Source of the DNA: Pseudoxanthomonas sp. J31
GTDB taxonomy: Bacteria; Pseudomonadota; Gammaproteobacteria; Xanthomonadales; Xanthomonadaceae
Length of the DNA stretch: 64,000 bases
Reading direction: 5' to 3'
Assembly (NCBI RefSeq): GCF_000510725.1
Contig: NZ_AZNZ01000003.1
Coordinates: forward strand, 248,001-312,000
How positions within the stretch are numbered: position 1 is the stretch's first letter; each line of letters begins with the position of its first letter. Below, one piece after another: positions 1 through 9,671 of this stretch. Under the pieces are notes generated by a model, which saw only the letters and a list, made by a program, of their open reading frames with translations, was not told where the DNA came from and did no database searches. The translations under genes and the position numbers were made by a program.

Positions 1-156
1 GTGATCTCCGGCACCGCGCTGATCCGGCCCGACCTGCCGGAGCTGAAGATCTGGCCGTACTTCTGGCAGCAGCGCGAATACGTGATCGGTGGCGGCGCGG
101 AGAACTTCATGTTCCTGGCGCTGGCGGCGGCCAGCCGCCAGCAGGCCGGGAAGTAG
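1..156 (+). CDS. C-terminal end of an unidentified protein (5' partial)
   Basis: The first frame is open from the left edge to a TAG at 154-156 and encodes the last 51 residues of a protein. It contains an aromatic stretch (LKIWPYFWQQREYVIGGGAE) followed by an alanine-rich helix ending QQAGK. The upstream part lies outside the window. I do not recognise the family from this fragment. The high-GC codon pattern matches the neighbouring genes, so it is likely a real coding end. The next gene is convergent and ends at 301. Confidence 0.5.
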   Translation: MISGTALIRPDLPELKIWPYFWQQREYVIGGGAENFMFLALAAASRQQAGK

Positions 157-300
157 GCCGGGGCCTGTCCGGAACGGAGTGCCGGCGGGGCAGCGTGGCG
201 CCATCCCGGTCCGCGTCGGGCACGATGTTGCTTCCCTCCCCCGGGCGGCGGGAGGGGCGCCCTGCCTGGCCCGGCCGGGCAGGCAATCCGGGGCTTGCCG

Positions 301-705
301 CTATTTCCCACAGGCGTCGGCCACCAGCTGGTCGAGCCGGCGGCGCAGCTCGATGGAACGCTGGCCAACGCGCTCGTTCCGCAGCACCGAATCGCGGTGG
401 CGGCGCGCGGCCTCGCAGCGGTCGTCCGCGGCGGTGGATGTGCCGATGCGCCGGGAAGCCGTCGCGTAGCCTCGCCGCCCGGTTTCGCGCGCACTGCGGC
501 TGTCGCGCGCCGCCGGCAACTGCATGGGCGCAGGCGGCGCGTACTGGCCGTGGTCCCAGGTGCGGGCCGGCTGCTGGCCCTCGCCGCATGGCGCGGACTG
601 GTAGCTGACGCTGCCGTCGGCAGCCACGCATTTATGGATCTGCTGGGCGGATGCGCCGCTGGCCGGCAGCCATGCCAGCGCGGCGGTAATCAGGATCCTG
701 TGCAT
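301..705 (-). CDS. DUF4124-type exported protein
   Basis: This encodes 134 residues. A signal peptide covers about residues 1-20 (cleavage near SGASA-QQ), followed by the motif HKCVAADGSVSYQSAPC, typical of the N-terminal DUF4124 region of small envelope proteins in gammaproteobacteria. The rest is a basic, Arg-rich, probably helical tail with two more cysteines, which could form disulfides in the periplasm. The ATG at 705 is preceded by a purine-rich ribosome-binding site, and only this start gives a proper signal peptide. No function is known for the family. It lies downstream of rarA on the same strand with a gap of about 200 bp, so it may have its own promoter. Confidence 0.75.
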   Translation of the reverse strand: MHRILITAALAWLPASGASAQQIHKCVAADGSVSYQSAPCGEGQQPARTWDHGQYAPPAPMQLPAARDSRSARETGRRGYATASRRIGTSTAADDRCEAARRHRDSVLRNERVGQRSIELRRRLDQLVADACGK

Positions 706-905
706 TCCCTTGCCTCCCCTGGTGTCCGGCGGCCGGTCCGGTGGCCGCCACGGACTGGCGAAGATATACACCCGCCAGGCCGCGGCCGGACACCACCTGC
801 GGGCAACGCCCTTCTGCCGGTCGGACGTGCTCGTCCCCTGGTTGCGACGGGAGGATGTCCGCGGGCGAAGAGGGTAGCCGGCTGGCAGGCTGCGGCGCGG
901 CGGGC

Positions 906-2315
906 TCAGCCGCCCTTCCCCGCTCCCGGCTTGCCGCGCCGCCGCCGCGCCTCCTCGCGCGCCTCGCGCAGGCGGTCCAGCTTCTCCTTGAGCTTGATCT
1001 CCAGGCCGCGCTCCACCGGGCGGTAGTACACGCGCTCGCCCATCACGTCCGGGAAGCCGGTCTGGTCGAGGGCAACGCCGCCCTCGGCGTCGTGGTCGTA
1101 CTGGTAGCCCTTGTTGTAGCCCAGCTGCTTCATCAGCTTCGTCGGCGCGTTGCGCAGGTGCATGGGCACCTCGGCCGTGCCGTACTGGTGGACATCGGCC
1201 TTGGCGGCGTTGTACGCGGCGTAAGCCGCGTTGGACTTGGCGGTGCTGGCCAGGTAGATCGCGACCTGGGCCAGGGCCAGGTCGCCCTCCGGGCGGCCGA
1301 GGCGTTCGAAGGTGTCCCAGGCATCGATGGCCATCTGCAGGGCGCGCGGATCGGCCAGGCCGATGTCCTCCACCGCCATGCGGGTCAGGCGCCGGGCCAG
1401 GTACGCCGGATCGCAGCCGCCGTCGAGCATACGCGCCAGCCAGTACACCGCCGCGTCGGGATTGGAGCTGCGCACCGACTTGTGCAGCGCCGAGATCTGG
1501 TCGTAGAACTGCTCGCCGCCCTTGTCGAAGCGGCGGGTGCGGTCGGCCAGCACCTGCAGCAGGGTCGATTCGGTGATGCGCCCGCCCTCGTCGGCGGCCA
1601 GTTCGGCGGCGATCTCCAGCAGGGTCAGGGCGCGGCGCACGTCGCCGTCGGCGGCCGCGGCGATCTCGCGCAGGGCGCCCTCCTCCACCTCGATCCCCTG
1701 GCCGCCGAGGCCGCGCTCGCCGTCCTCCAGTGCGCGCCTGAGCGCGGCGACGATGTCCTCGGCCGAGACTGCCTCCATCACGTGCACGCGGCAGCGCGAC
1801 AGCAGCGCGGAGTTGAGCTCGAACGAGGGATTCTCGGTGGTGGCGCCGACGAACACGATGCTGCCGCGCTCGATGTGCGGCAGGAACGCGTCCTGCTGGG
1901 TCTTGTTGAAGCGGTGCACCTCGTCCACGAACAGCACGGTGCGGCGCCCGGCGTCGAAGCGCTGGCCGGCCTCGGCCAGCACCTGGCGCACCTCGGGCAG
2001 GCCGGACAGGACCGCCGAGATGGCGCGGAACTCGGCGTCGGCATACTGGGCCAGCAACAGGGACAGGGTGGTCTTGCCGCAGCCCGGCGGCCCCCACAGG
2101 ATCATCGAATGCACCCTGCCCGCCTCCACCGCGCGGCGCAGGGCCGAGCCGCGCGCGAGCAGCCGGCGCTGGCCGACCATCTCGTCCAGGCTGCGCGGCC
2201 GCATGCGCTCGGCCAGCGGGCGCATGGCCTCCTGGCGGGCGGGATCGGCGGGCGTTTCCGGTGTGGGCGCCAGCAGGTCCTGCTCGGCGGCGGCGGTGCG
2301 ACGGGTGCGGCTCAT
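906..2315 (-). CDS. rarA: replication-associated recombination ATPase RarA (MgsA)
   Basis: This is a 469-residue AAA+ ATPase of the RarA/MgsA/WRNIP1 family, related to clamp-loader subunits, which acts at stalled replication forks. Walker A (GPPGCGKTT) is at residues 75-83, Walker B (TVLFVDEVHRFNK) near 126-138, and the sensor region follows (VGATTENPSFELNSALLSR). The C-terminal half (HKSVRSSNPDAAVYWLARM) is the family's helical tetramerisation and lid region. Length is close to the E. coli protein, with a slightly longer N-terminus. It is the last gene of a minus-strand run ftsK-lolA-rarA, the arrangement usual in gammaproteobacteria. Identification is secure. Confidence 0.96.
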   Translation of the reverse strand: MSRTRRTAAAEQDLLAPTPETPADPARQEAMRPLAERMRPRSLDEMVGQRRLLARGSALRRAVEAGRVHSMILWGPPGCGKTTLSLLLAQYADAEFRAISAVLSGLPEVRQVLAEAGQRFDAGRRTVLFVDEVHRFNKTQQDAFLPHIERGSIVFVGATTENPSFELNSALLSRCRVHVMEAVSAEDIVAALRRALEDGERGLGGQGIEVEEGALREIAAAADGDVRRALTLLEIAAELAADEGGRITESTLLQVLADRTRRFDKGGEQFYDQISALHKSVRSSNPDAAVYWLARMLDGGCDPAYLARRLTRMAVEDIGLADPRALQMAIDAWDTFERLGRPEGDLALAQVAIYLASTAKSNAAYAAYNAAKADVHQYGTAEVPMHLRNAPTKLMKQLGYNKGYQYDHDAEGGVALDQTGFPDVMGERVYYRPVERGLEIKLKEKLDRLREAREEARRRRGKPGAGKGG

Positions 2316-2397
2316 GCGCCCATGATAGAGCGCCGGGGCCCCATGCCGGGGCCACGCAGCCTGGCAAGGCCGGCGGATTGGGTCGCCGGCCGCTGGC

Positions 2398-3027
2398 TCA
2401 GTGGCCGACCACGTCCACGCCCTTGGCCGGAGTGAACCTGAAGGTGCCGGCAGCGAAGGACGGGTTGCGCTTCCAGCCGCTGAAGCGCAGTTCGGTCTTC
2501 TGCCCGACCAGGTCGACCACCTGCATGCGCGCCAGGCCCTGCGGGCCGAAGCCCAGGCGCGCCATCTGGAAGCTGGCCTCGGTGTCGACCTTCGGAGTCA
2601 GGGTCAGCCATTCCAGGCCCTCGCTGGGCACGGCTTCCTCGCTGACGTCGAACTGGCGTTCCAGCCGCGACGGTTCGAACAGCGCCACCAGCGGGCTGTT
2701 GCGCTCTTCCTCGCCTTGCGGCTTGACCGTGGCCTGCTGCAGGTCCGGCTCGTACATCCAGACCTTCTGGCCGTCGGCCACGATCAGCTGCTCGAACGGC
2801 TTCTGGTACTCCCAGCGGAACAGGCGCGGCGCCGACACGGCGACCATGCCGCTGCTGCGCTCCTTGCTGCGGCCGTTGGCGTCGAACACCTGCTGCTCGA
2901 AGCGCCCCTCCAGGCCCTTGAGGCCGCTGGTGAAGCGCACCAGCTCGTCGCGGGCGCCGGCGAGGGCCGGGCCGGAAACCAGGACCAGGGCGAGGAGTCC
3001 GAGACCGAAGCGGAAGCGATTGGACAT
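2398..3027 (-). CDS. lolA: outer-membrane lipoprotein carrier protein LolA
   Basis: This 209-residue periplasmic chaperone accepts lipoproteins from LolCDE and passes them to LolB at the outer membrane. A signal peptide covers about residues 1-23 (LGLLALVLVSGPALA-GA). The mature part shows the LolA fold signature: LVRFTSGLKGLEGRFEQQV near the N-terminus, the strand with PRLFRWEYQKPFEQLIVADG, then KVWMYEPDLQQATV. Length fits the family. It lies between ftsK and rarA, the common gammaproteobacterial order. Its start is about 170 bp downstream of ftsK, so it may be cotranscribed or have a local promoter. Confidence 0.95.
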   Translation of the reverse strand: MSNRFRFGLGLLALVLVSGPALAGARDELVRFTSGLKGLEGRFEQQVFDANGRSKERSSGMVAVSAPRLFRWEYQKPFEQLIVADGQKVWMYEPDLQQATVKPQGEEERNSPLVALFEPSRLERQFDVSEEAVPSEGLEWLTLTPKVDTEASFQMARLGFGPQGLARMQVVDLVGQKTELRFSGWKRNPSFAAGTFRFTPAKGVDVVGH

Positions 3028-3195
3028 GGCAGCAGTGTTTCGTATCGGGGTGGGCGGAAGTGTGACGCCGCGAAGCTGAACAAGGAGGCGAGGCCGGGAG
3101 TATTGCCTGCCCCCTGGATGGCGGCGCCAGTCCGGTACCCGGGCCCTGGGCGGCTGGCGGCCTGGCCGAAAGCATCGGACCGGCGGCCGACGGCC

Positions 3196-5556
3196 TCAAT
3201 CGCGCGGCGGCGGCGGGGCCAGGACGCTGCGGTCGCCGTTGTGTTCCGGCGCGCTGACCACGCCGGCGGCCTCCATCGCCTCGATCAGGCGCGCGGCGCG
3301 GTTGTAGCCGATCTTCAGCCGGCGCTGCACGCCGGAAATCGAGGCGCGGCGGGTCTCGGTGACGATGCGCACGGCCTCGTCGTACAGCGGGTCGGATTCG
3401 TCCCCGCCGCCGCCGCTGCTCTCCGGCAGGCCGGTGGCGCCAATCACCACGCCGTCGCCCAGGGTCTGCACCTCGTCCAGCACGCCGTCGATGTACTCGG
3501 CCTTGCCGCTGGCCTTGAGGTGCTCGACCACGCGGTGCACCTCGTCGTCGCTGACGAACGCGCCGTGCACGCGCTCGGGCATGCCCGTGCCCGGCGGCAG
3601 GTAGAGCATGTCGCCGTGGCCCAGCAGGGTCTCGGCGCCGGACTGGTCGAGGATGGTGCGCGAGTCGATCTTGCTGGAGACCTGGAAGGCGATGCGGGTC
3701 GGGATGTTGGCCTTGATCAGGCCGGTGATCACGTCCACCGACGGGCGCTGGGTGGCCAGGATCAGGTGGATGCCGGCGGCACGCGCCTTCTGCGCCAGGC
3801 GGGCGATCAGCTCCTCCACCTTCTTGCCGACGATCATCATCATGTCGGCGAATTCGTCGATGAAGATGACGATGAACGGCAGCGGCTCCAGCGGGCGCGG
3901 CGCCTCGCCCAGCTCCGGGTTCGGCTTGAACAGCGGGTCCATCAGCGGCTGGCCGGCGTCGATCGCGTCCTTGACCTTCTTGTTGAAGCCGGCCAGGTTG
4001 CGCACGCCCACCGCACTCATCAGCTTGTAGCGGCGCTCCATCTCCGCCACGCACCAGCGCAGGCCGTTGGCGGCCTCCTTCATGTCGGTGACCACCGGCG
4101 CCAGCAGGTGCGGAATGTCCTGGTAGACGCTCAGCTCGAGCATCTTCGGGTCGATCATCAGGACCCGCAGTTCCTTGGGCGTGGCCTTGTACAGCAGGCT
4201 CAGCACCATGGCGTTGACCGCCACCGACTTGCCCGAGCCGGTGGTGCCGGCCACCAGCAGGTGCGGCATGCGCGCCAGGTCGGCCACGGTCGGACGGCCG
4301 GCGATGTCCTTGCCCAGGGCCAGGGTCAGCACGCTGGGCGACTTGTCGTATTCCTTCGAGCGCAGCAGCTCGGAGAGGAAGATCATCTCCCGGCTGGTGT
4401 TGGGGATCTCCAGGCCGATCACAGACTTGCCCGGGATCACGTCGACCACGCGCACCGACTTCACCGACAGGCCGCGGGCGATGTCCTTGTCCAGCGAACT
4501 GATCTGGCTGACCTTCACGCCCGGGGCCGGCTCCAGCTCGAAGCGGGTGATCACCGGGCCCGGATAGGCGCCGACCACCTGCACGTCGATGCGGAAGTCC
4601 TTGAGCTTGAACTCGATCTGCCGCGACAGGACCTCCAGGGTCTCCTCGGAATAACCCTTGGCCTGCGGCTTGGGATCGTCCAGCAGCGACAGCGGCGGCA
4701 GGCCGTCCGGGGTACCGCCGGCGCCCTGGAACAGCGGGATCTGGGTCTCGCGCTTGGCGCGCTCGCTCTTCTCCACCACCGGCGGCGCCGGCGGTTCGAT
4801 CCGCACCGGCTCGCGCTTCGCCTGGCGCTGGGCCTCGCTCTTGCGGACCTCCTGGCGCTCCTCGCGCAGCTCGCGGGTGCGCTTCCACTCCTCGGCCTGC
4901 TGGGTCTTGCGGCGCAACAGTTCCGGCAGCGCCAGCACCCCGGCGCCGATCTTCTCCATCACCCAGAACCACGACAGACCGGTGGCCAGGGTCACCGAAA
5001 CCAGCAGCAGCACGATCAGGAACAGGTTGGCGCCCAGCGGGCCGAAGCCGGCCTGCAGGGTCTTGCCCAGGGCCTGGCCGATCACGCCGCCGGCGCGCGC
5101 CACGTCCTGGGCGTACACGCCGATCAGGCGCACGTGCAGCATGCCGGTGGCGCCGAACAGGAAACCGAAGGTGCCGACCAGGCGCAGCGCCGGCCCCAGC
5201 TCGTCCTCCTCGCCCAGGCCGAACAACGCGATCCACGCCACCGCGCCCAGCGCCACCGGCACCAGGAACGCGGCATAGCCGAACAGGAACAGCAGCACGT
5301 CGGCGATCCACGCGCCCGCGCGGCCGCCGAGGTTCTGCACCGGCGCGACCACGCTGCCGCTATGCGACCAGCCCGGGTCGGTCGGCGAATAGGTGAACAG
5401 GCAGGCCAGCAGGTACAGCAGCGCCGGCGCGATCACGATCAATGCCAGGTCCCGCCACAGGCGCTGCCGCGCGGGACTGGCCACGCCGGCTTCGCGCGAC
5501 TTGCCGCGGGTGGACTTGCTGCGTTCCGTCAATGCCTTGGCCACGTCGCTCCGCAA
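3196..5556 (-). CDS. ftsK: DNA translocase FtsK
   Basis: This 786-residue septal DNA pump links chromosome dimer resolution to division. The N-terminus has hydrophobic segments spread over about residues 30-190 that would span the inner membrane four times. A charged, Glu/Arg-rich linker (about 190-280) follows, shorter than in E. coli, then the RecA-like motor with Walker A (GTTGSGKS, about 437-444) and Walker B ([14 protein letters not shown]). The C-terminal 65 residues are the winged-helix gamma domain that reads KOPS sites ([20 protein letters not shown]). It is divergent from trxB across 200 bp of non-coding DNA. Confidence 0.97.
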   Translation of the reverse strand: MRSDVAKALTERSKSTRGKSREAGVASPARQRLWRDLALIVIAPALLYLLACLFTYSPTDPGWSHSGSVVAPVQNLGGRAGAWIADVLLFLFGYAAFLVPVALGAVAWIALFGLGEEDELGPALRLVGTFGFLFGATGMLHVRLIGVYAQDVARAGGVIGQALGKTLQAGFGPLGANLFLIVLLLVSVTLATGLSWFWVMEKIGAGVLALPELLRRKTQQAEEWKRTRELREERQEVRKSEAQRQAKREPVRIEPPAPPVVEKSERAKRETQIPLFQGAGGTPDGLPPLSLLDDPKPQAKGYSEETLEVLSRQIEFKLKDFRIDVQVVGAYPGPVITRFELEPAPGVKVSQISSLDKDIARGLSVKSVRVVDVIPGKSVIGLEIPNTSREMIFLSELLRSKEYDKSPSVLTLALGKDIAGRPTVADLARMPHLLVAGTTGSGKSVAVNAMVLSLLYKATPKELRVLMIDPKMLELSVYQDIPHLLAPVVTDMKEAANGLRWCVAEMERRYKLMSAVGVRNLAGFNKKVKDAIDAGQPLMDPLFKPNPELGEAPRPLEPLPFIVIFIDEFADMMMIVGKKVEELIARLAQKARAAGIHLILATQRPSVDVITGLIKANIPTRIAFQVSSKIDSRTILDQSGAETLLGHGDMLYLPPGTGMPERVHGAFVSDDEVHRVVEHLKASGKAEYIDGVLDEVQTLGDGVVIGATGLPESSGGGGDESDPLYDEAVRIVTETRRASISGVQRRLKIGYNRAARLIEAMEAAGVVSAPEHNGDRSVLAPPPPRD

Positions 5557-5684
5557 ACTTGAACCGGCTGCAGGAATCCTGCGTTAGGCATTGATCTTAA
5601 ACGAATCTGCCGGGCCAGTCACAGGAAATCGCACGCCATCGCGCCAGCGGCCGCCGGCCGCAGCCCGGCAACCGTTCGCCTTGA

Positions 5685-6710
<1,026 letters not shown>

Positions 6711-6792
6711 GGCGACCGATGAAGGCCGGACGCTGCTATCCCGGTGGCGTCCTGGCCGGCGCGCGCCGCCGCGGTCGCGGGATGGCGCGTCC

Positions 6793-7935
6793 ATGAGCGC
6801 CGGGCTGCGCACGCGCTGGCTTGATGGCCTGGCCCGGGTCCCGGCCAGGCAGTGGGATGCCTTGCACGACGGCGGCAATCCCTTCGTGGCCCACGCCTTC
6901 CTCGAAGGCCTGGAACGCCACGGCTGCCTGCGCCCCGGATGGGGCTGGACGCCGCGCCATCTCACCCTGTGGGACGGCGATACCCTGGTGGCGGCCGCGC
7001 CCGGCTATCTGAAGACCAACTCGCACGGCGAGTTCGTGTTCGACCATGCCTGGGCCCGCGCCTATGCCGGGCACGGCCTGGACTATTACCCCAAGTGGCT
7101 GTGCGCCGTGCCCTACTCGCCGGTCACCGGGCCGCGCCTGCTGGCGCGCGACCCGGCCGTGCGCGGGGCCCTGGTACGGGCGATGTGCGCGCTGGTCGAG
7201 GACGAAGGGCTGTCCTCGGCCCACGTCAATTTCCACCTGCCGGCCGAGTCCGGGGCCTTCGATGCGGCCTGGCTGGAGCGCACCGACGTCCAGTACCACT
7301 GGCGCAACCCGGGGCACTGGCGCCGGTTCGACGACTACCTGGCGGACATGGACCATCGCCACCGCAAGAACATCCGCCAGGAGCGTGGCAAGGTAGCCAG
7401 CTCCGGGATCACGTTCCGGCGCCTGCATGGCGACGAGGCCGGGCCCGACGAACTGGATGCCATCCACGGCTTCTACCTGCAGACCTTCGCCGAATACGGC
7501 AACGCGCCCGCGCTGACCCGGGACTTCATCGGACATGTTGCGCGAACAATGCCGCGCAACATGCTGATAATTCTTGCCTATCTGGATGGATCGCCGGTTG
7601 CCGGGGCGCTCTGCCTGCGCGGCGGCGACACCCTCTACGGACGCTACTGGGGCAGCCACCTGCGCCTGCCGGGCCTGCACTTCGAGACCTGCTACTACCA
7701 AGGCATCGAGTACTGCCTGGAGCAGGGCCTGGCCCGGTTCGAGCCGGGCGCGCAGGGCGAGCACAAGCTGGCGCGCGGCTTCCTGCCGGCGTTCGTGCAC
7801 AGCCGCCACTACATCGCCCATCCCGCGTTCCGGGAGGCGCTGGCCACCTGGTGCGCCGAGGAGCGCCAGACGGTGGAGCGGTATGCGCGCAGCCTGGGCA
7901 GGCACGGGCCGTTCCGCACGGCGGAGGGCGGCTGA
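6793..7935 (+). CDS. FemAB-like GNAT-fold protein (PF04339/DUF482 family)
   Basis: This encodes 380 residues, with no signal peptide. The sequence matches the FemAB-like, GNAT-superfamily proteins often called 'peptidogalycan biosysnthesis/recognition' in databases: GYLKTNSHGEFVFDHAWA in the first third, HRHRKNIRQERGKV in the middle, and RYWGSHLRLPGLHFETCYYQ then FEPGAQGEHKLARGF toward the C-terminus, all signatures of that family. The start at 6793 was chosen because translation upstream is not conserved-looking and aligns poorly with this fold. It is followed two bases later by aat, another enzyme of the same acyltransferase fold, so the two are probably cotranscribed. The substrate is unknown. 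Confidence 0.85.
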   Translation: MSAGLRTRWLDGLARVPARQWDALHDGGNPFVAHAFLEGLERHGCLRPGWGWTPRHLTLWDGDTLVAAAPGYLKTNSHGEFVFDHAWARAYAGHGLDYYPKWLCAVPYSPVTGPRLLARDPAVRGALVRAMCALVEDEGLSSAHVNFHLPAESGAFDAAWLERTDVQYHWRNPGHWRRFDDYLADMDHRHRKNIRQERGKVASSGITFRRLHGDEAGPDELDAIHGFYLQTFAEYGNAPALTRDFIGHVARTMPRNMLIILAYLDGSPVAGALCLRGGDTLYGRYWGSHLRLPGLHFETCYYQGIEYCLEQGLARFEPGAQGEHKLARGFLPAFVHSRHYIAHPAFREALATWCAEERQTVERYARSLGRHGPFRTAEGG

Positions 7936-7937
7936 GC

Positions 7938-8675
7938 ATGGCCATGGCGCGCTTCCCCCGCCTGCTCGGCCCGGACGATCCATTCCCGCCGGTGGACCAG
8001 GCCCTGCGCGAGCCGGACGGGCTGCTGGCCATCGGTGGCGACCTCTCGCCGGAACGGCTGCTGGCGGCCTATGCCCAGGGCATCTTCCCCTGGTACTCGG
8101 AAGGGCAGCCGATCCTGTGGTGGAGCCCGGATCCGCGCATGGTGTTCCGTACCGACGGGGTACGCCTGTCCACCCGCTTCCGCCGCCAGCTGCGCCACAG
8201 CGCCTGGCAGGTGCGGGCCGACACCGCGTTCGACGCGGTGCTGGCGGCCTGTGCCGAGACCCCCCGCCGGGGCCACGACGGCACCTGGATCCTGCCGGAG
8301 ATGCGCGCCGCCTACGCCCGCCTGCACCGGCTGGGGCATGCGCACTCGATCGAGGTGGTCGATGCCGGTGGCCGCCTGGTCGGTGGCCTGTACGGGGTGG
8401 CGGTGGGGCGGATGTTCTACGGTGAGAGCATGTTCAGCGCCTGCTCCGGCGGCTCCAAGGTGGCCCTGGCCGCCCTGGCCTACCGCCTGTGCGGCTGGGG
8501 CTGGCCGCTGCTGGACGCACAGGTGGAGAACCCGCACCTGGTCTCCCTGGGCGGCGAGCGCTGGCCGCGCCCGCGGTTCCAGGCCGAGCTGTCGCGGCTG
8601 ACCGCCCTGCCCGGCATGGTCGGCAGCTGGACCACCGCCTTCGGCCTGCTGCCGGCCTCCGCGCTGGCTGGCTGA
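7938..8675 (+). CDS. aat: leucyl/phenylalanyl-tRNA-protein transferase Aat
   Basis: This 245-residue enzyme transfers Leu or Phe from charged tRNA to proteins with N-terminal Arg or Lys, creating type-2 N-degrons. The family signature is clear: GLLAIGGDLSPERLLAAYAQ near the N-terminus, GIFPWYSEGQPILWWSPDPR next, then YGVAVGRMFYGESMFS and the C-terminal DAQVENPHLVSLGGE. Its substrates go to ClpS-ClpAP, whose genes lie about 3.4 kb downstream on the other strand, so the N-end-rule pathway is clustered here. A second ATG two codons downstream is an alternative start. Confidence 0.96.
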   Translation: MAMARFPRLLGPDDPFPPVDQALREPDGLLAIGGDLSPERLLAAYAQGIFPWYSEGQPILWWSPDPRMVFRTDGVRLSTRFRRQLRHSAWQVRADTAFDAVLAACAETPRRGHDGTWILPEMRAAYARLHRLGHAHSIEVVDAGGRLVGGLYGVAVGRMFYGESMFSACSGGSKVALAALAYRLCGWGWPLLDAQVENPHLVSLGGERWPRPRFQAELSRLTALPGMVGSWTTAFGLLPASALAG

Positions 8676-8685
8676 ACCGGCTGTT

Positions 8686-8714
8686 TTGCGCCGCAACGGC
8701 TTTCCGCGTAAAAT
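8686..8714 (+). promoter_or_regulatory. sigma-70 promoter of infA
   Basis: TTGCGC (8686-8691) and TAAAAT (8709-8714) are separated by 17 bp, close to the housekeeping consensus. This is the only such match in the aat-infA gap and places the transcription start about 33 bp before the infA ATG. Confidence 0.65.
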
Positions 8715-8753
8715 TGCCGCCTTTAACGCCCTGCTCGCGCAAATCGGAAACGC

Positions 8754-8972
8754 ATGTCGAAAGACGATTCCATCGAGTTCGAAGGCACTGTCATCGAGAC
8801 GCTGCCCAATACCACCTTCCGGGTACGCCTGGAGAATGGGCACGAGATCATCGCCCACATCTCCGGTCGCATGCGCAAGAACTACATCCGCATCCTGACC
8901 GGCGACCGCGTCAAGGTCGAGATGACGCCCTACGACCTGACCAAGGGCCGCATCACCTATCGCATGAAGTGA
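8754..8972 (+). CDS. infA: translation initiation factor IF-1
   Basis: This 72-residue single OB-fold protein binds the ribosomal A site during initiation. The sequence ([19 protein letters not shown], then [20 protein letters not shown] and the C-terminal [10 protein letters not shown]) is nearly the textbook IF-1 sequence and full length. It has its own promoter just upstream and a strong terminator 44 bp after the stop, so it is probably a monocistronic unit downstream of aat, as in many gammaproteobacteria. Confidence 0.98.
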   Translation: MSKDDSIEFEGTVIETLPNTTFRVRLENGHEIIAHISGRMRKNYIRILTGDRVKVEMTPYDLTKGRITYRMK

Positions 8973-9015
8973 GCCCCGCGGCGTGCCTGGCGGCACGCAT
9001 GGCCCCGCTCACGGC

Positions 9016-9042
9016 AAAGGCGGCCGCAAGGCCGCCTTTTTT
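9016..9042 (+). terminator. rho-independent terminator of infA
   Basis: A perfect 10-bp stem (AAAGGCGGCC / GGCCGCCTTT) with a GCAA tetraloop is followed directly by more T residues. It lies 44 bp after the infA stop. Confidence 0.9.
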
Positions 9043-9184
9043 CGTGCGCCGGTTGCGCCCAGGCATTGCGCGGCGTGCCGCCAGGGGTGGCCGGAGGTCG
9101 GTGTCACCTCAGGCAGATTCCGCGGCGGCGGCGCGGCACTAGCGTGGAATGCGGTCCAATCCGGGCCGTCTTCCGAGCAGTGCC

Positions 9185-9556
9185 ATGAAGCCCCTTGCCC
9201 GTACCGTCCTCCTGCCGCTCGTGCTCCTGTGCGCCGCCCCCCTGGCGCAGGCTGGCAGCGGCGCCCCGGCCGAACAGCCCGGCTGCGTCCACCTTGGCCA
9301 GGACCAGCAGATCACCCGCCAGGGCAACGCCCGCCAGTTCCTCCTGCGCGACGGCCAGGCGCAGTACCAGGTCACCCTGCAGCGCGACTGTTCCGCCCTG
9401 CCCGCCGCGCGCGTCGGCCTGATCGAACGCAACGGCGCGCAGCACCTGCTGTGCCAGCGCGGTTCGGCCCTGCATACCGACCGCGGTACCTGCGAGGTGG
9501 CGCGGGTGCAGCGTATCGAGCCTGTGCTGGAGCAGGTGGCGGACAGCCGCGAGTGA
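9185..9556 (+). CDS. small secreted protein, DUF6491-like
   Basis: This encodes 123 residues. A signal peptide covers residues 1-24 (MKPLARTVLLPLVLLCAAPL, cleavage after AQA). The mature part has a Cys near its start (PGCVHLGQDQQITRQG), a central strand RQFLLRDGQAQYQVTLQRDC, then two more cysteines (LLCQRGS, GTCEVARVQRIEP). This Cys spacing and strand order resemble DUF6491 proteins, common in Xanthomonadaceae, of unknown function. I chose the ATG at 9185 over one 36 bases upstream because the longer form spoils the signal peptide. It is convergent with clpA. Confidence 0.65.
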   Translation: MKPLARTVLLPLVLLCAAPLAQAGSGAPAEQPGCVHLGQDQQITRQGNARQFLLRDGQAQYQVTLQRDCSALPAARVGLIERNGAQHLLCQRGSALHTDRGTCEVARVQRIEPVLEQVADSRE

Positions 9557-9597
9557 GCCGGCCGGTCGCCGCCGCGTGCCGGCACCCGGAAGCGACA

Positions 9598-9641
9598 AGG
9601 CCGGCCATCCCGCGCGCCCTGGGCCGCGGAATGGCCGGCCT
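9598..9641. terminator. long hairpin between two convergent genes
   Basis: A 17-bp stem with one mismatch (AGGCCGGCCATCCCGCG pairing with CGCGGAATGGCCGGCCT) and a 10-base loop fills the gap between the small secreted protein gene and the clpA stop. There is no T tract on either side, so it could be a bidirectional transcription barrier or mRNA 3'-end stabiliser rather than a classic intrinsic terminator. Confidence 0.45.
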
Positions 9642-9671
9642 GGCGGCCGTGCCCGGGTAAGCCGGCTCGGC

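Noticed and set aside
728-749. GC-rich inverted repeat downstream of rarA as its terminator
   Set aside because: The stem is only 7 bp with an 8-base loop and no T tract, no better than chance in this composition.
2401-5562. Open frame of 1053 codons on the plus strand, antisense to lolA and ftsK
   Set aside because: His/Gln/Arg/Ala-rich translation with no family resemblance; long antisense frames are expected at this GC content because stop codons are rare opposite high-GC third positions.
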